Below are positions 8,869 to 16,681 of a stretch of DNA of 64,000 bases, piece by piece. Under the pieces are notes generated by a model. The model saw only the letters and a program-made list of their open reading frames with translations. It did no database searches and had not been told where the DNA came from. The DNA comes from Niabella insulamsoli (GTDB lineage: Bacteria > Bacteroidota > Bacteroidia > Chitinophagales > Chitinophagaceae), in contig NZ_CP190246.1 of NCBI RefSeq assembly GCF_039652435.2, positions 620,001-684,000 of the forward strand. Direction: 5' to 3'. The translations under genes were made by a program, and so were the position numbers. The stretch's first letter is position 1. Each line of letters begins with the position of its first letter.

Positions 8869-9732
8869 ATGCAAAAAGCCGTTTTCACATTCATTTTTAT
8901 AGCTTCATTTTTTCAAGTACTGGCTCAGGATCAGCCAAAAGCTGATACGATCGAGATTGGCGGTGTGGTGATCATTCGCGACAATGCGCCGCCGCCCCAG
9001 CCGGAAAAAAAAGGTTTTCTAAAAAAGTTGAGTAGCCGCGCTAATCCGAAGGATGTTAAAACCCAGTGGGGCATTGTAGATATCGGTGTGTCCAATTTCG
9101 TCGATAAGACAAATTATGCCGATGCTGATGCGCAGCACTACGCGCCCCTTGCCAATGAAGAATGGCTCGGCCTGAAGCCGTTCAAATCCCGGAATGTTAA
9201 CATTTGGGTCGTAACCCAGCGTTTCAACCTTATTAATCATTTTGTCAACTTTCAATACGGCCTTGGAGTTGAGTTGAATAACTATCACTATAAACAGCCC
9301 ATAAGATATGAGGCGCAAACCCCTGCCGTAACGAATGCCCCGGTTATTTATCTTGACAAAACCTTAGATCGCACTTATACAAAAAATAAACTGGCGGCCG
9401 ATTATATCACTGCGCCCGTAATGCTCAATTTCAATCTGACGCCTTATCGCCTATATCCTTTTGAAATTAGCGCCGGCGTTAGCGCGGGCTATTTATACTC
9501 CGCCAGAAATAAATTTATCAATTCGGATGAAGGAAAATCAAAGACAAGAGGCGATTTCGATTTGCGCCCCTGGAAGCTTTCTTATATTGCTGAATTGAAC
9601 CTGGGTGTAGTGCGCCTTTATGGTTCTTATGCTTTTAAAAGTATGTATATGCGCGGCCTGGATATCGTTCCCTACAATTTTGGGATCAGGATTAAACCTA
9701 TTGAAGCATTTGGGAAAATTGAAGTGCAATAG
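8869..9732 (+). CDS. Outer-membrane beta-barrel protein, PorT-like (copy 2)
   Basis: This 287-residue secreted barrel protein is paralogous to the one at 7370. It has a signal peptide ending near VLAQ and a Pro-rich stretch near residues 40-50. The shared blocks are DIGVSNFVDKTNYADAD, NEEWLGLKPFKSRN, LGVELNNYHYKQPIRY, KLAADYITAPVMLNF and SAGYLYSARNKFINSDEGK. The two genes are separated only by the toxin-antitoxin pair, suggesting tandem duplication followed by insertion, or an old array invaded by the module. Function is unknown beyond outer-membrane location. Confidence 0.8.
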   Translation: MQKAVFTFIFIASFFQVLAQDQPKADTIEIGGVVIIRDNAPPPQPEKKGFLKKLSSRANPKDVKTQWGIVDIGVSNFVDKTNYADADAQHYAPLANEEWLGLKPFKSRNVNIWVVTQRFNLINHFVNFQYGLGVELNNYHYKQPIRYEAQTPAVTNAPVIYLDKTLDRTYTKNKLAADYITAPVMLNFNLTPYRLYPFEISAGVSAGYLYSARNKFINSDEGKSKTRGDFDLRPWKLSYIAELNLGVVRLYGSYAFKSMYMRGLDIVPYNFGIRIKPIEAFGKIEVQ

Positions 9733-9777
9733 ACCACTCTAACCAGGCAGCAACTCAGCCCCTAAATTAAATCCCAC

Positions 9778-10290
9778 ATGCCCGCTATAAAATTTACGGC
9801 TCCGTTAAAGAAGTTTGAAAAAAATGGTGAGAAGTCTGGCTGGACCTATATTGAAGTGCCCGCAGCGCTGGCAGTACAACTAAAAGCTAATAACAAAAAG
9901 TCATTTCGGGTGAAAGGATTCTTAGATCGGCATGCTATCTCGGGCGTAACGCTTTTGCCTGTTGGTGATGGCAACTTTATTATGGCCGTAAACGCTGCGA
10001 TGCGCAAAGGGATAGGCAAAAGGAATGGCGCAATGGTGGCCGCGAGTTTGGAAGCCGATGAAAAGCCATACGAACTCAACGTCGATTTGGTGGCCTGCCT
10101 TGCGGATGACCCGGCCGCGGAAACTTTCTTTAAAACCCTGGCGCCTTCTCATCAAAGATATTTTAGTAAATGGATCGATGAAGCCAAAACCCAGGAAACC
10201 CGCGTGAAACGCATTGCCCAGGCTTTGGTGGGCCTTTCCCGAAAAATGGATTATGGACAAATGATTCGCTTTCACAAAGGCAAAGTGTGA
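9778..10290 (+). CDS. YdeI/OmpD-associated family protein with DUF1905
   Basis: This cytoplasmic protein of 170 residues has two parts. The N-terminal DUF1905 beta-barrel runs from about residue 4 to 95 (SGWTYIEVP, VKGFLDRHAISGVTLLPVGDG, AMRKGIGKRNGAMV). A C-terminal helical YdeI/OmpD-associated region follows (FKTLAPSHQRYFSKWIDEAK, ETRVKRIAQALVGLSRK). Proteins of this type are widespread in Bacteroidota, but their biochemical role is not established. The gene stands alone, with a 274-base gap after it. Confidence 0.8.
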   Translation: MPAIKFTAPLKKFEKNGEKSGWTYIEVPAALAVQLKANNKKSFRVKGFLDRHAISGVTLLPVGDGNFIMAVNAAMRKGIGKRNGAMVAASLEADEKPYELNVDLVACLADDPAAETFFKTLAPSHQRYFSKWIDEAKTQETRVKRIAQALVGLSRKMDYGQMIRFHKGKV

Positions 10291-10337
10291 AGTGCTAAAA
10301 TTGATAGTTGACAAGGTCGGGTACGCGTTCGAGTACA

Positions 10338-10362
10338 CGGTCTGACGGCCTCCGTCTGACCG
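10338..10362. repeat. Imperfect inverted repeat in spacer
   Basis: CGGTCTGACGG and CCGTCTGACCG flank a 3-base centre; ten pairs form with a single T/T mismatch. There is no T-run after it, so it is not a standard terminator. It lies in the 274-base gene-free gap between the DUF1905 gene and glyS, together with the dispersed repeat at 10459. Confidence 0.45.
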
Positions 10363-10458
10363 CTACTACTAACCCAGGGTTATCAACAAGCCAAGCCTGA
10401 TGCGAGATTTACGCTAAATACGAATATATAGGTTGAATTGTGCACCACAAGTGAAGTG

Positions 10459-10477
10459 TGCGACGCAAGATCGATGC
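10459..10477. repeat. Dispersed 19-bp repeat, copy 1
   Basis: TGCGACGCAAGATCGATGC occurs here and again at 26743-26761, with similar flanks (GTGAAGTG here, ATGAAGTG there, each just upstream). The two copies lie in unrelated spacers, so this looks like a small dispersed element of the genome. Confidence 0.5.
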
Positions 10478-10550
10478 AATATATTTTTTGCCCGGTATCT
10501 AAAAAAAATCAAATCACAAATCTTAAACCCCTAAATCGAACTTCCTGCCT

Positions 10551-10558
10551 TATTTTTG
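10551..10558 (+). promoter_or_regulatory. Bacteroidota -7 element TATTTTTG of glyS
   Basis: TATTTTTG fits TAnnTTTG, the -7 element used by the Bacteroidota housekeeping sigma factor. The ATG of glyS is only six bases farther on (GCGCCCT between them nearly matches the tyrS promoter). No clear TTG -33 box is visible. The transcript would have almost no leader. Confidence 0.6.
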
Positions 10559-10564
10559 CGCCCT

Positions 10565-12034
10565 ATGGCAACAGAGACAAATAGATTTCAGGCGATTATT
10601 TCGCATTGTAAAGAGTACGGTTTTATATTCCCGAGTAGTGAAATATATGATGGCTTGCAGGCCGTTTATGATTACGGACAATGGGGCGCAGAGCTGAAAA
10701 AAAATATCAAAGATTACTGGTGGAATTGGATGACGCAGATGCACGACAATATCGTGGGGATTGATGCTGCCATTTTCATGCATCCAACAACCTGGAAAGC
10801 CAGCGGGCACGTAGATGGTTTCAATGACCCGATGATTGATAATAAAGACAGTAAAAAGCGGTACCGTGTTGATCATTTGATCGAGTCGCACGCCGACCTT
10901 TTGAAAGAAGCCGGCAACGCCGAAGCGGCTGCAGACCTGATCAGTCAAATGGAGCAAGCCGACGCCGCGGGCGATTTGAATGCGCTGAAAAAAATTATCG
11001 ACGATAATAAAATTAAATGCCCCGTTAGTGGAACGGCCAACTGGACAGATATCCGCCAATTTAATCTCATGTTTTCAACGGAGTTTGGTTCTACCGTTTC
11101 TTCCGAGGATGAAAACAATAAAGTGTATTTGCGCCCCGAAACAGCGCAGGGTATTTTTGTCAATTTTTTGAATGTTCAAAAAACCGGGCGGATGAAGATC
11201 CCTTTTGGTATTGCGCAAATCGGTAAAGCGTTCCGGAATGAGATCGTGGCCCGCCAGTTTATTTTTCGCATGCGCGAATTTGAGCAAATGGAAATGCAAT
11301 TTTTTATAAGGCCTGGCACCCAGAAAGAATGGTATGAACACTGGAAACAGGCGCGTTTGAAATGGCATTTGGAATTGGGCGTTCCCGAATCAGAGTACCG
11401 TTTTCACGATCATGTAAAACTCGCTCACTACGCCGATGCGGCCTGCGATATTGAATTTAACTTTCCCATGGGCTTTAAAGAACTGGAGGGCATTCATAGC
11501 CGCACCGATTATGACTTGTCCAGGCACCAGGAATACAGCAGAAAGAAAATGCAGTATTTTGATAATGATATCAATCCGGAAACCGGAAAGCCTTACGGCA
11601 ATTATATCCCATATGTCATTGAAACTTCGATCGGTCTCGACCGGATGTTTTTATCAATGATTTGCTCGGCTTATACGGAAGAAGATTTGAGCACGGCCGA
11701 AAAGCAGGACAGTCGTGTTGTATTAAAATTTCCGGCTAAACTGGCCCCGATTAAACTGGCGGTTTTCCCGCTTTTGAAAAAAGATGGATTGCCCGAAATA
11801 GCGGCCGAAGTAATGGCCCAATATCGCGGCGCTTTCAAATGTTTTTATGAAGAGAAAGATGCCATTGGTAAGCGTTATAGAAGAATGGATGCCTTGGGCG
11901 TTCCTTTCTGTGTAACGATCGATCATCAGACAAAAGAAGACCAGACGGTGACCATCCGTTATCGCGATACGATGCAACAGGAGCGGGTTTCAATCGAGGA
12001 AGTGGGCCATATCGTCGCGCGCTCCATTAAGTAA
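10565..12034 (+). CDS. glyS: Glycine--tRNA ligase
   Basis: This class II glycyl-tRNA synthetase of the single-chain alpha2 type (489 residues) charges tRNA-Gly. Motif 2 is visible in GIAQIGKAFRNEIVARQFIF and motif 3 in YIPYVIETSIGLDRMFL. RPETAQGIFVNFLN and the C-terminal anticodon-binding domain (APIKLAVFPLLKKD) are typical. The ATG at 10565 is chosen over an upstream TTG at 10556, because the TTG overlaps the promoter element. A single-chain enzyme means that separate glyQ and glyS subunits are not needed. Confidence 0.96.
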   Translation: MATETNRFQAIISHCKEYGFIFPSSEIYDGLQAVYDYGQWGAELKKNIKDYWWNWMTQMHDNIVGIDAAIFMHPTTWKASGHVDGFNDPMIDNKDSKKRYRVDHLIESHADLLKEAGNAEAAADLISQMEQADAAGDLNALKKIIDDNKIKCPVSGTANWTDIRQFNLMFSTEFGSTVSSEDENNKVYLRPETAQGIFVNFLNVQKTGRMKIPFGIAQIGKAFRNEIVARQFIFRMREFEQMEMQFFIRPGTQKEWYEHWKQARLKWHLELGVPESEYRFHDHVKLAHYADAACDIEFNFPMGFKELEGIHSRTDYDLSRHQEYSRKKMQYFDNDINPETGKPYGNYIPYVIETSIGLDRMFLSMICSAYTEEDLSTAEKQDSRVVLKFPAKLAPIKLAVFPLLKKDGLPEIAAEVMAQYRGAFKCFYEEKDAIGKRYRRMDALGVPFCVTIDHQTKEDQTVTIRYRDTMQQERVSIEEVGHIVARSIK

Positions 12035-12078
12035 CAGCCTCCCTAATAATGGTGAGTAGAGTAGTTTGGCCAGGTGTG

Positions 12079-12120
12079 GCGTGTATTTTTACGGTATTAT
12101 AAACCCAAAAAAATACACGC
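12079..12120. promoter_or_regulatory. Perfect 12-bp inverted repeat before small lipoprotein gene
   Basis: GCGTGTATTTTT (12079-12090) is the exact reverse complement of AAAAATACACGC (12109-12120), with 18 bases between. The 3' arm ends one base before the start codon at 12122, so folding of the mRNA would bury the ribosome site. It could alternatively be a protein-binding site. Confidence 0.5.
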
Positions 12121-12121
12121 G

Positions 12122-12403
12122 ATGAAAAAATTGCTAAAAGGAACTGCTTTAACAGTCGCCGTTATGGCCCTCAACTTTGCTGTAAGCTGCAAAAAAGCTA
12201 ACAATCCGTTAGGCGCCGCCGCCTGCGGTAAAGACGCCGAGAAATATGTCAAAGCGGTGCAGGATTTTAATGAAAGCCCCACAAAGGCTAACTGCGAAAA
12301 GGTAAAAAGCGAAGCGATAAAATTCCTGCAAAGCTGCCCCACTTTTTATACCGGCGAACAGAAAGAAGCGATTGAAAACATCAGGAATAGTTCGTGCGAC
12401 TAA
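12122..12403 (+). CDS. Small Cys-rich putative lipoprotein
   Basis: This is a 93-residue exported protein. The N-terminus MKKLLKGTALTVAVMALNFA followed by VSCKK looks like a lipoprotein signal, with Cys at about residue 23. The mature part is short and holds further Cys residues (AAACGKD, ANCEKV, QSCPTF, SSCD), which could form disulfides in the periplasm. No family is recognised. Starting at ATG 12122 avoids 16 unlikely upstream residues. A perfect inverted repeat stands immediately before the start. Confidence 0.6.
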   Translation: MKKLLKGTALTVAVMALNFAVSCKKANNPLGAAACGKDAEKYVKAVQDFNESPTKANCEKVKSEAIKFLQSCPTFYTGEQKEAIENIRNSSCD

Positions 12404-12496
12404 AAACATGAATTGCCGGTTATCACAAATCTTTCAGTTATCATGGCACGTTTTTAGTTGAATATTTATAAAGTTTAATTTTAAAAAAATAAACGT

Positions 12497-12688
12497 ATGA
12501 AAAATAAAACAAGCGGACTGATTGCCTTGGGATTAGCAGCCTGGGCTTATTGGAAGTACAAAATGACACCTCAGCAAAAGCAAAATGTCAAGGATAAAAT
12601 ATCTGAAACAGGCAAAAATCTTTGGGATAAAGTGCCCCAAAATGTAAAAGATGCAGTTGGCCAAAAGCAAACGCAGGAGCCAGTTTAG
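12497..12688 (+). CDS. Small membrane-anchored protein, YtxH-like
   Basis: This 63-residue protein has one N-terminal membrane helix (about residues 7-20) followed by a short amphipathic segment (KQNVKDKISETGKNLWDKV). It resembles the small stress-associated YtxH-type proteins in shape, though similarity by eye is weak. It is followed by a strong terminator, so it ends its transcription unit. No function is claimed. Confidence 0.5.
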   Translation: MKNKTSGLIALGLAAWAYWKYKMTPQQKQNVKDKISETGKNLWDKVPQNVKDAVGQKQTQEPV

Positions 12689-12713
12689 CATTCAAACATT
12701 TTGAAAAAAATTT

Positions 12714-12738
12714 AAAAGTGGCAACAGCCACTTTTTTT
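12714..12738 (+). terminator. Rho-independent terminator
   Basis: AAAAGTGGC / GCCACTTTT form a nine-pair stem with loop AACA, followed by T residues. It ends the transcript of the small membrane protein gene. Confidence 0.85.
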
Positions 12739-12750
12739 GGTTTGTACTAT

Positions 12751-12778
12751 AAAAAAACCGCCACGATCGACGTGGCGG
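12751..12778 (-). terminator. Rho-independent terminator of the MBL gene
   Basis: CCGCCACG and CGTGGCGG form an eight-pair stem with a 5-base loop; seven A residues at 12751-12757 read as a T-run on the minus strand. It faces the plus-strand terminator directly upstream, so the two convergent units are insulated. Confidence 0.85.
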
Positions 12779-12855
12779 AAAACTTAATATCCTGTTGTTC
12801 AAGCGAAGAGGCTATTGTAAATATAGGCATAAGAAAATGAATTCGCTAACAAATG

Positions 12856-13638
12856 TTAGGATATTTTTATTTTCAGGCCATCATAAGCTAAATGCCGGTT
12901 GGCAGGAAGTGCGGCCGAAACTTCATCATGCAATCCCATCTGATGCGATAAATGAATGAAATAGGCTTGCTCAACCTGCAATTCATCAGCCAGCGCCAAT
13001 GCCTCATCCAAGGTAAAATGGGAAATATGTTTTTCTTTTCGTAAAGCGTTTAACACCAATACCTTTGAGCCTCTTATTCTTTCTTTCGAATTGTCGTCGA
13101 TGCGGTTGGCATCCGTTATATAGGTGAAATCGCCAGTGCGAAAACCCACAACGGGCATAAACATATGCCACACAGGTATGGGCAGAATTTTTAAATCACC
13201 AATTGTAAAAGCGTCGCTTTCATTGATGGTGTGCAACTCAATAGACGGAACGCCGGCATACTTTACTTCGGCAAATGCATAATCAAACTCAACTTTCACC
13301 CTATTCAAGGTTGCCGCGGTAGCATAAACCTGCATCGGCTTTTTCTGAAAATAATTATAAGCTCTCACATCGTCCAGGCCCCCGATATGGTCTTTATGAG
13401 AATGGGTAAGCAGGATGGCATCTAATTTTTCAACTGCGGCGCTTAGCATTTGTTGCCTGAAGTCGGGACCGGCGTCGATAACCACGTTGGTTTCCGGCGA
13501 CTCTATTAAAATGCTTGAACGCTGCCGTTTATCTTTCGGGCTGGCCGAGCGGCAAACCTCACAGTGGCAACCCACCATGGGCACGCCCGAACTGGTCCCG
13601 GTTCCTAAAAAACTAATCTGTAAGGGTGGTTGCGACAA
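12856..13638 (-). CDS. MBL-fold metallohydrolase, PhnP-like
   Basis: This metallo-beta-lactamase-fold phosphodiesterase-like enzyme has 260 residues from the TTG at 13638. Visible motifs are the glycine-rich start SFLGTGTSSGVPMVGC, the CHCEVC cluster seen in PhnP-like proteins, THSHKDHIGGLDD (first metal motif), TDANRID and IHLSHQMGLHDEV. TTG 13638 puts the family's N-terminal strand at residue 7; a GTG at 13719 would add 27 residues with no family match. The exact substrate is not predictable. No ATG start exists, so the start is the least certain point. Confidence 0.8.
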   Translation of the reverse strand: MSQPPLQISFLGTGTSSGVPMVGCHCEVCRSASPKDKRQRSSILIESPETNVVIDAGPDFRQQMLSAAVEKLDAILLTHSHKDHIGGLDDVRAYNYFQKKPMQVYATAATLNRVKVEFDYAFAEVKYAGVPSIELHTINESDAFTIGDLKILPIPVWHMFMPVVGFRTGDFTYITDANRIDDNSKERIRGSKVLVLNALRKEKHISHFTLDEALALADELQVEQAYFIHLSHQMGLHDEVSAALPANRHLAYDGLKIKIS

Positions 13639-13716
13639 TGTAAATAAAAATATGAGTGTAGATCCATCTTTATGATCAAAATCCCATTGGCCAACAGGGC
13701 TGATTATAAAAATAAA

Positions 13717-13934
13717 CACATGAAATATAGCATAAGAAAATATTCATTTTCATACCCGGTACGATGAATGTTTTCTTCCTGCGGAATTCCATGTGGCAAA
13801 AATTAAAAATAGAAAAATAACACATGAAATGTAGCATAAGAAAATATTCATTTTCATACCCGGTACGATGAATGTTTTCTTCCTGCGGAATTCCATGTGG
13901 CAAAAATTAAAAATAGAAAAATAACACATGAAAA
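13717..13934. repeat. 104-bp tandem duplication with internal hairpin
   Basis: A 104-base unit occurs twice in a row (13717-13820 and 13821-13924) with one visible difference (AAATATAG against AAATGTAG), and the first ten bases start a third copy. In each unit AAGAAAATATTCAT and ATGAATGTTTTCTT pair over 13 of 14 positions across a 16-base loop, and CACATG near the start is complemented by CATGTG near the end. Open frames across it are artefacts of the repeat. It lies between two minus-strand genes. Confidence 0.9.
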
Positions 13935-13948
13935 TAAAGAAAAATAGG

Positions 13949-14230
13949 CTATTCTTCTTTCTCTTCCGCCGATTTTTCAACTATTTCGGCAAATAGCTTT
14001 TTCGACGGCTCGTCGAGCAGGGCCGCGTCAATTTCCAACTGGGGAATAATTTCGATCAACGCGTTGATGCGCCCTTCGATTTGCAGAAATTTATTTAAAA
14101 CAACCACTTTTTTATTATCCAAAATGCAATAACCGCTTTGGAAATTACCGCGCTCGTATCTCAGAATATATCCACATTGTTCAGGTATCGCCTCCAGCTT
14201 GTCTAACGTATTTTGCGTGTACTTGATCAT
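13949..14230 (-). CDS. Conserved hypothetical protein (93 aa)
   Basis: This small acidic cytoplasmic protein has no recognised family. It shows a short beta-rich middle (GYILRYERGNFQSGYCILDNK, which includes the Tyr/Gly-rich strand) and a helical, Glu-rich C-terminus (LFAEIVEKSAEEKEE). It is divergent from the HD phosphohydrolase gene, with about 110 bases between start codons. The frame is supported by good codon use and by the lack of an alternative. It is followed by the tandem 104-bp repeat and then the MBL gene. Confidence 0.65.
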   Translation of the reverse strand: MIKYTQNTLDKLEAIPEQCGYILRYERGNFQSGYCILDNKKVVVLNKFLQIEGRINALIEIIPQLEIDAALLDEPSKKLFAEIVEKSAEEKEE

Positions 14231-14323
14231 TTTGACAATTGATGCGCAAATATAACCATTTGAGCAGAGAGGCTTCGGGCCATGTTAATATCATGGGGAA
14301 TATGAATAATAGCAGGTTAGCGC

Positions 14324-14331
14324 TACCTTTG
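14324..14331 (+). promoter_or_regulatory. Bacteroidota -7 element TACCTTTG of the HD gene
   Basis: TACCTTTG matches TAnnTTTG and lies nine bases before ATG 14341. It supports that start over the ATG at 14239. No clear -33 TTG is seen. Confidence 0.55.
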
Positions 14332-14340
14332 CCTCTTTAT

Positions 14341-15564
14341 ATGGCTGAAACGCGTAAAATAATCAACGATCCGGTTTACGGATTTATTACTATCGATCAT
14401 CCGCTGCTGCTGCAAATTATTTCCCATCCCTGTTATCAACGGTTAAGGAATATTCATCAAATGGCGTTTGCTCATTTGGTGTACCCCGGCGCGGTACATA
14501 GCCGGTTGCATCACTCCCTGGGAGCGTATCACCTGATGTGCACCGCTCTCAACGAATTGAAAAATAAGGGAACCATCATAACAGACGCGGAAGAATTAGG
14601 CGCTAAACTGGCTATTTTATTACACGATATTGGCCATGGCCCGTTTTCTCACGCGCTTGAGCACGAATTAATTAAAGATGCACACCACGAAAGCATATCG
14701 CTGCTCATCATGCAAAAGCTCAACCGCGAATTTGATGGCCAGCTGCAATTGGCGATTGATATTTTTACCAACCAATACCCTAAAAAATTTCTGCATCAAT
14801 TAGTTTCTGGTCAGCTCGACGTCGACCGGATGGATTATCTCAACAGGGACAGTTTTTTTACAGGCGTGGCAGAAGGTGTTATTGGCTACGACCGCATTAT
14901 AAAAATGCTTGCTGTAAAAGACGGCAACCTCGTGGTAGAAGAGAAAGCTATTTATTCAATCGAAAAGTTTTTGCTGAGCCGGCGGCTGATGTACTGGCAG
15001 GTTTATTTGCATAAAACCGTGGTTGCGGCCGAGAAAATGCTGATTATGGTGATTCGCCGCGCCAAACACCTGATTGCCAACGGCGGGAAAATTGCTGCCG
15101 CCACATCCGCATTTGACAAATTTTTAAAAGCTTCTGACGCTGAAAATCAAATTGAAACCCTGCTCGACGATTTCTGCGAGATGGATGATCACGATGTAAT
15201 GGCGACCGTAAAAAACTGGTGCAATCACCCCGATCGCATTCTTTCCATATTATGCAGAGCGATTATCCACCGAAAAATTATGCATATCCGGCTGCAGGCC
15301 ACAGCCATCGATCCGGAGTTTCAGCAGCAAAAGAAAAGGGAATTAGCGAAAGCCCTGCAAATCGAGGAAAAAGACGCGGATTATTTTGCATTTGGAGGAG
15401 AAGCTACTAACCTGCTCTACAACTTCGACGATGAAAGCATTAATATTTTACATAAAGACGGTTCGTTAAAAGATATTTCCCAGGTCGATCATCCGCTGAT
15501 TAATGTAAAGATCAGCGAGCCTGTTAAAAAATATTACTTTTGCTTTTTAAGGGTTGAAGTTTAA
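14341..15564 (+). CDS. HD-domain phosphohydrolase (dNTPase-like)
   Basis: This 407-residue HD-superfamily protein is related to dGTP triphosphohydrolases. Metal-binding residues appear in HSRLHHSLGAYHL (53-65), the catalytic H95-D96 pair in ILLHDIGHGPFSHALEH and the later Asp in GQLDVDRMDYLNRDSFF. The substrate may be a dNTP or another nucleotide; the sequence does not decide. The ATG at 14341 is chosen because a -7 promoter element lies directly upstream and the family starts near here. The gene is followed after 61 bases by lpxD, a frequent Bacteroidota arrangement. Confidence 0.88.
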   Translation: MAETRKIINDPVYGFITIDHPLLLQIISHPCYQRLRNIHQMAFAHLVYPGAVHSRLHHSLGAYHLMCTALNELKNKGTIITDAEELGAKLAILLHDIGHGPFSHALEHELIKDAHHESISLLIMQKLNREFDGQLQLAIDIFTNQYPKKFLHQLVSGQLDVDRMDYLNRDSFFTGVAEGVIGYDRIIKMLAVKDGNLVVEEKAIYSIEKFLLSRRLMYWQVYLHKTVVAAEKMLIMVIRRAKHLIANGGKIAAATSAFDKFLKASDAENQIETLLDDFCEMDDHDVMATVKNWCNHPDRILSILCRAIIHRKIMHIRLQATAIDPEFQQQKKRELAKALQIEEKDADYFAFGGEATNLLYNFDDESINILHKDGSLKDISQVDHPLINVKISEPVKKYYFCFLRVEV

Positions 15565-15625
15565 CTTTTAATGTTTATTTACTTGCCTACTTTTAGTCGA
15601 AATTTTATAATCTAAAAATCCTCAA

Positions 15626-16663
15626 ATGGTTTTTTCTGCATCTCAAATAGCGTTGTTAATTAATGGAACGGTAGAAGGCAACGCTGAAATTACAGTTCAT
15701 TCGTTTGGTAAAATTGAAGAAGCAGGAGCGGGCCAACTGAGTTTTTTAGCCAATCCCAAATATGAAGATTATCTCTATTCTTCCCAAGCCAGCATTGTCA
15801 TCGTTAACGAGTCGCTTGAATTAAAAAAGCCTGTTGCAGCTACTTTGATACGCGTTAAAGATGCGTATTCCGCGTTTGCAGCGCTTTTGGGTAAATATCA
15901 GGAACTGAAACAGCAACAATTGAAGGGCGTGCAGCAGCCGGTTTATATTGCTGCTTCTGCTTCATACGGCGAGGATGTTTTTATCGGTGCGTTTTGCTAT
16001 TTAGGCGAAAATGTAAAAATCGGAAAAGGTACTAAAATCTATCCCGGCGCTTACCTGGGCGATCATGTGGTGGTAGGGGATCACTGTACCCTGCATCCTG
16101 GGGTTAAAATATTACATAGTTGCCAGATTGGGAACAGCGTTACGGTGCATGCCGGCACGGTCATTGGCAGCGACGGTTTTGGTTTTGCACCTCAGGCCGA
16201 TGGCAGTTTTTCTAAGGTGCCGCAGATCGGCAATGTAGTTGTAGAAGACGATGTGGAAATAGGTGCAAATGCAACGATCGATCGCGCTACAATTGGCTCA
16301 ACCATTATCAGAAAAGGCGCGAAGCTCGATAACCTGATTCAAATTGCGCATAATGTTGAGATTGGTAACAGCACGGTGGTGGCGGCTCAGGCCGGTATCA
16401 GCGGAAGCACCAAGGTGGGCAAGGGCGTAATGATCGGCGGGCAGGCGGGCATCGTAGGTCACTTACACATTGGCGATGGCGCCAAAATAAATGCACAAAG
16501 CGGCGTGAGTAAAAACCTTGAAGCGGGAAAGGCCGTTACCGGGTCCCCGGCACACGAATATACATCGGCATTGCGGAGCCAGGCGTTGAGCCGCAAACTA
16601 CCTGAACTTGAAAAGCGCGTAAAAGACCTCGAGCAACTTTTGCAACAAATGAAACCTGCTTAA
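15626..16663 (+). CDS. lpxD: UDP-3-O-acylglucosamine N-acyltransferase
   Basis: LpxD adds the second acyl chain to UDP-3-O-acyl-glucosamine in lipid A synthesis. The 345-residue protein has the N-terminal uridine-binding domain (GQLSFLANPKYEDYLYSS), then a left-handed beta-helix made of hexapeptide repeats (for example VVVGDHCTLHPGVKI, IGSDGFGFAP, IGANATIDRATIG, with the catalytic-type H in IQIAHNVEIGN) and a C-terminal helix pair. In many Bacteroidota lpxC/fabZ and lpxA follow; here a sugar isomerase follows instead. Confidence 0.96.
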   Translation: MVFSASQIALLINGTVEGNAEITVHSFGKIEEAGAGQLSFLANPKYEDYLYSSQASIVIVNESLELKKPVAATLIRVKDAYSAFAALLGKYQELKQQQLKGVQQPVYIAASASYGEDVFIGAFCYLGENVKIGKGTKIYPGAYLGDHVVVGDHCTLHPGVKILHSCQIGNSVTVHAGTVIGSDGFGFAPQADGSFSKVPQIGNVVVEDDVEIGANATIDRATIGSTIIRKGAKLDNLIQIAHNVEIGNSTVVAAQAGISGSTKVGKGVMIGGQAGIVGHLHIGDGAKINAQSGVSKNLEAGKAVTGSPAHEYTSALRSQALSRKLPELEKRVKDLEQLLQQMKPA

Positions 16664-16681
16664 ATTCCCAATAAATTTTTC

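Noticed and set aside
10556..10564. TTG start of glyS
   Set aside because: It overlaps the -7 promoter element, and the ATG at 10565 fits the family.
13717..13934. CRISPR array
   Set aside because: Only two full 104-bp units without unique spacers, and no cas genes in the window.
13676..13980. Two minus-strand frames that seem to code for a repeated peptide (MEFRRKKTFIVPG...)
   Set aside because: They arise from the 104-bp tandem DNA repeat. The peptide repeat follows the DNA period; no family and no ribosome site is seen.
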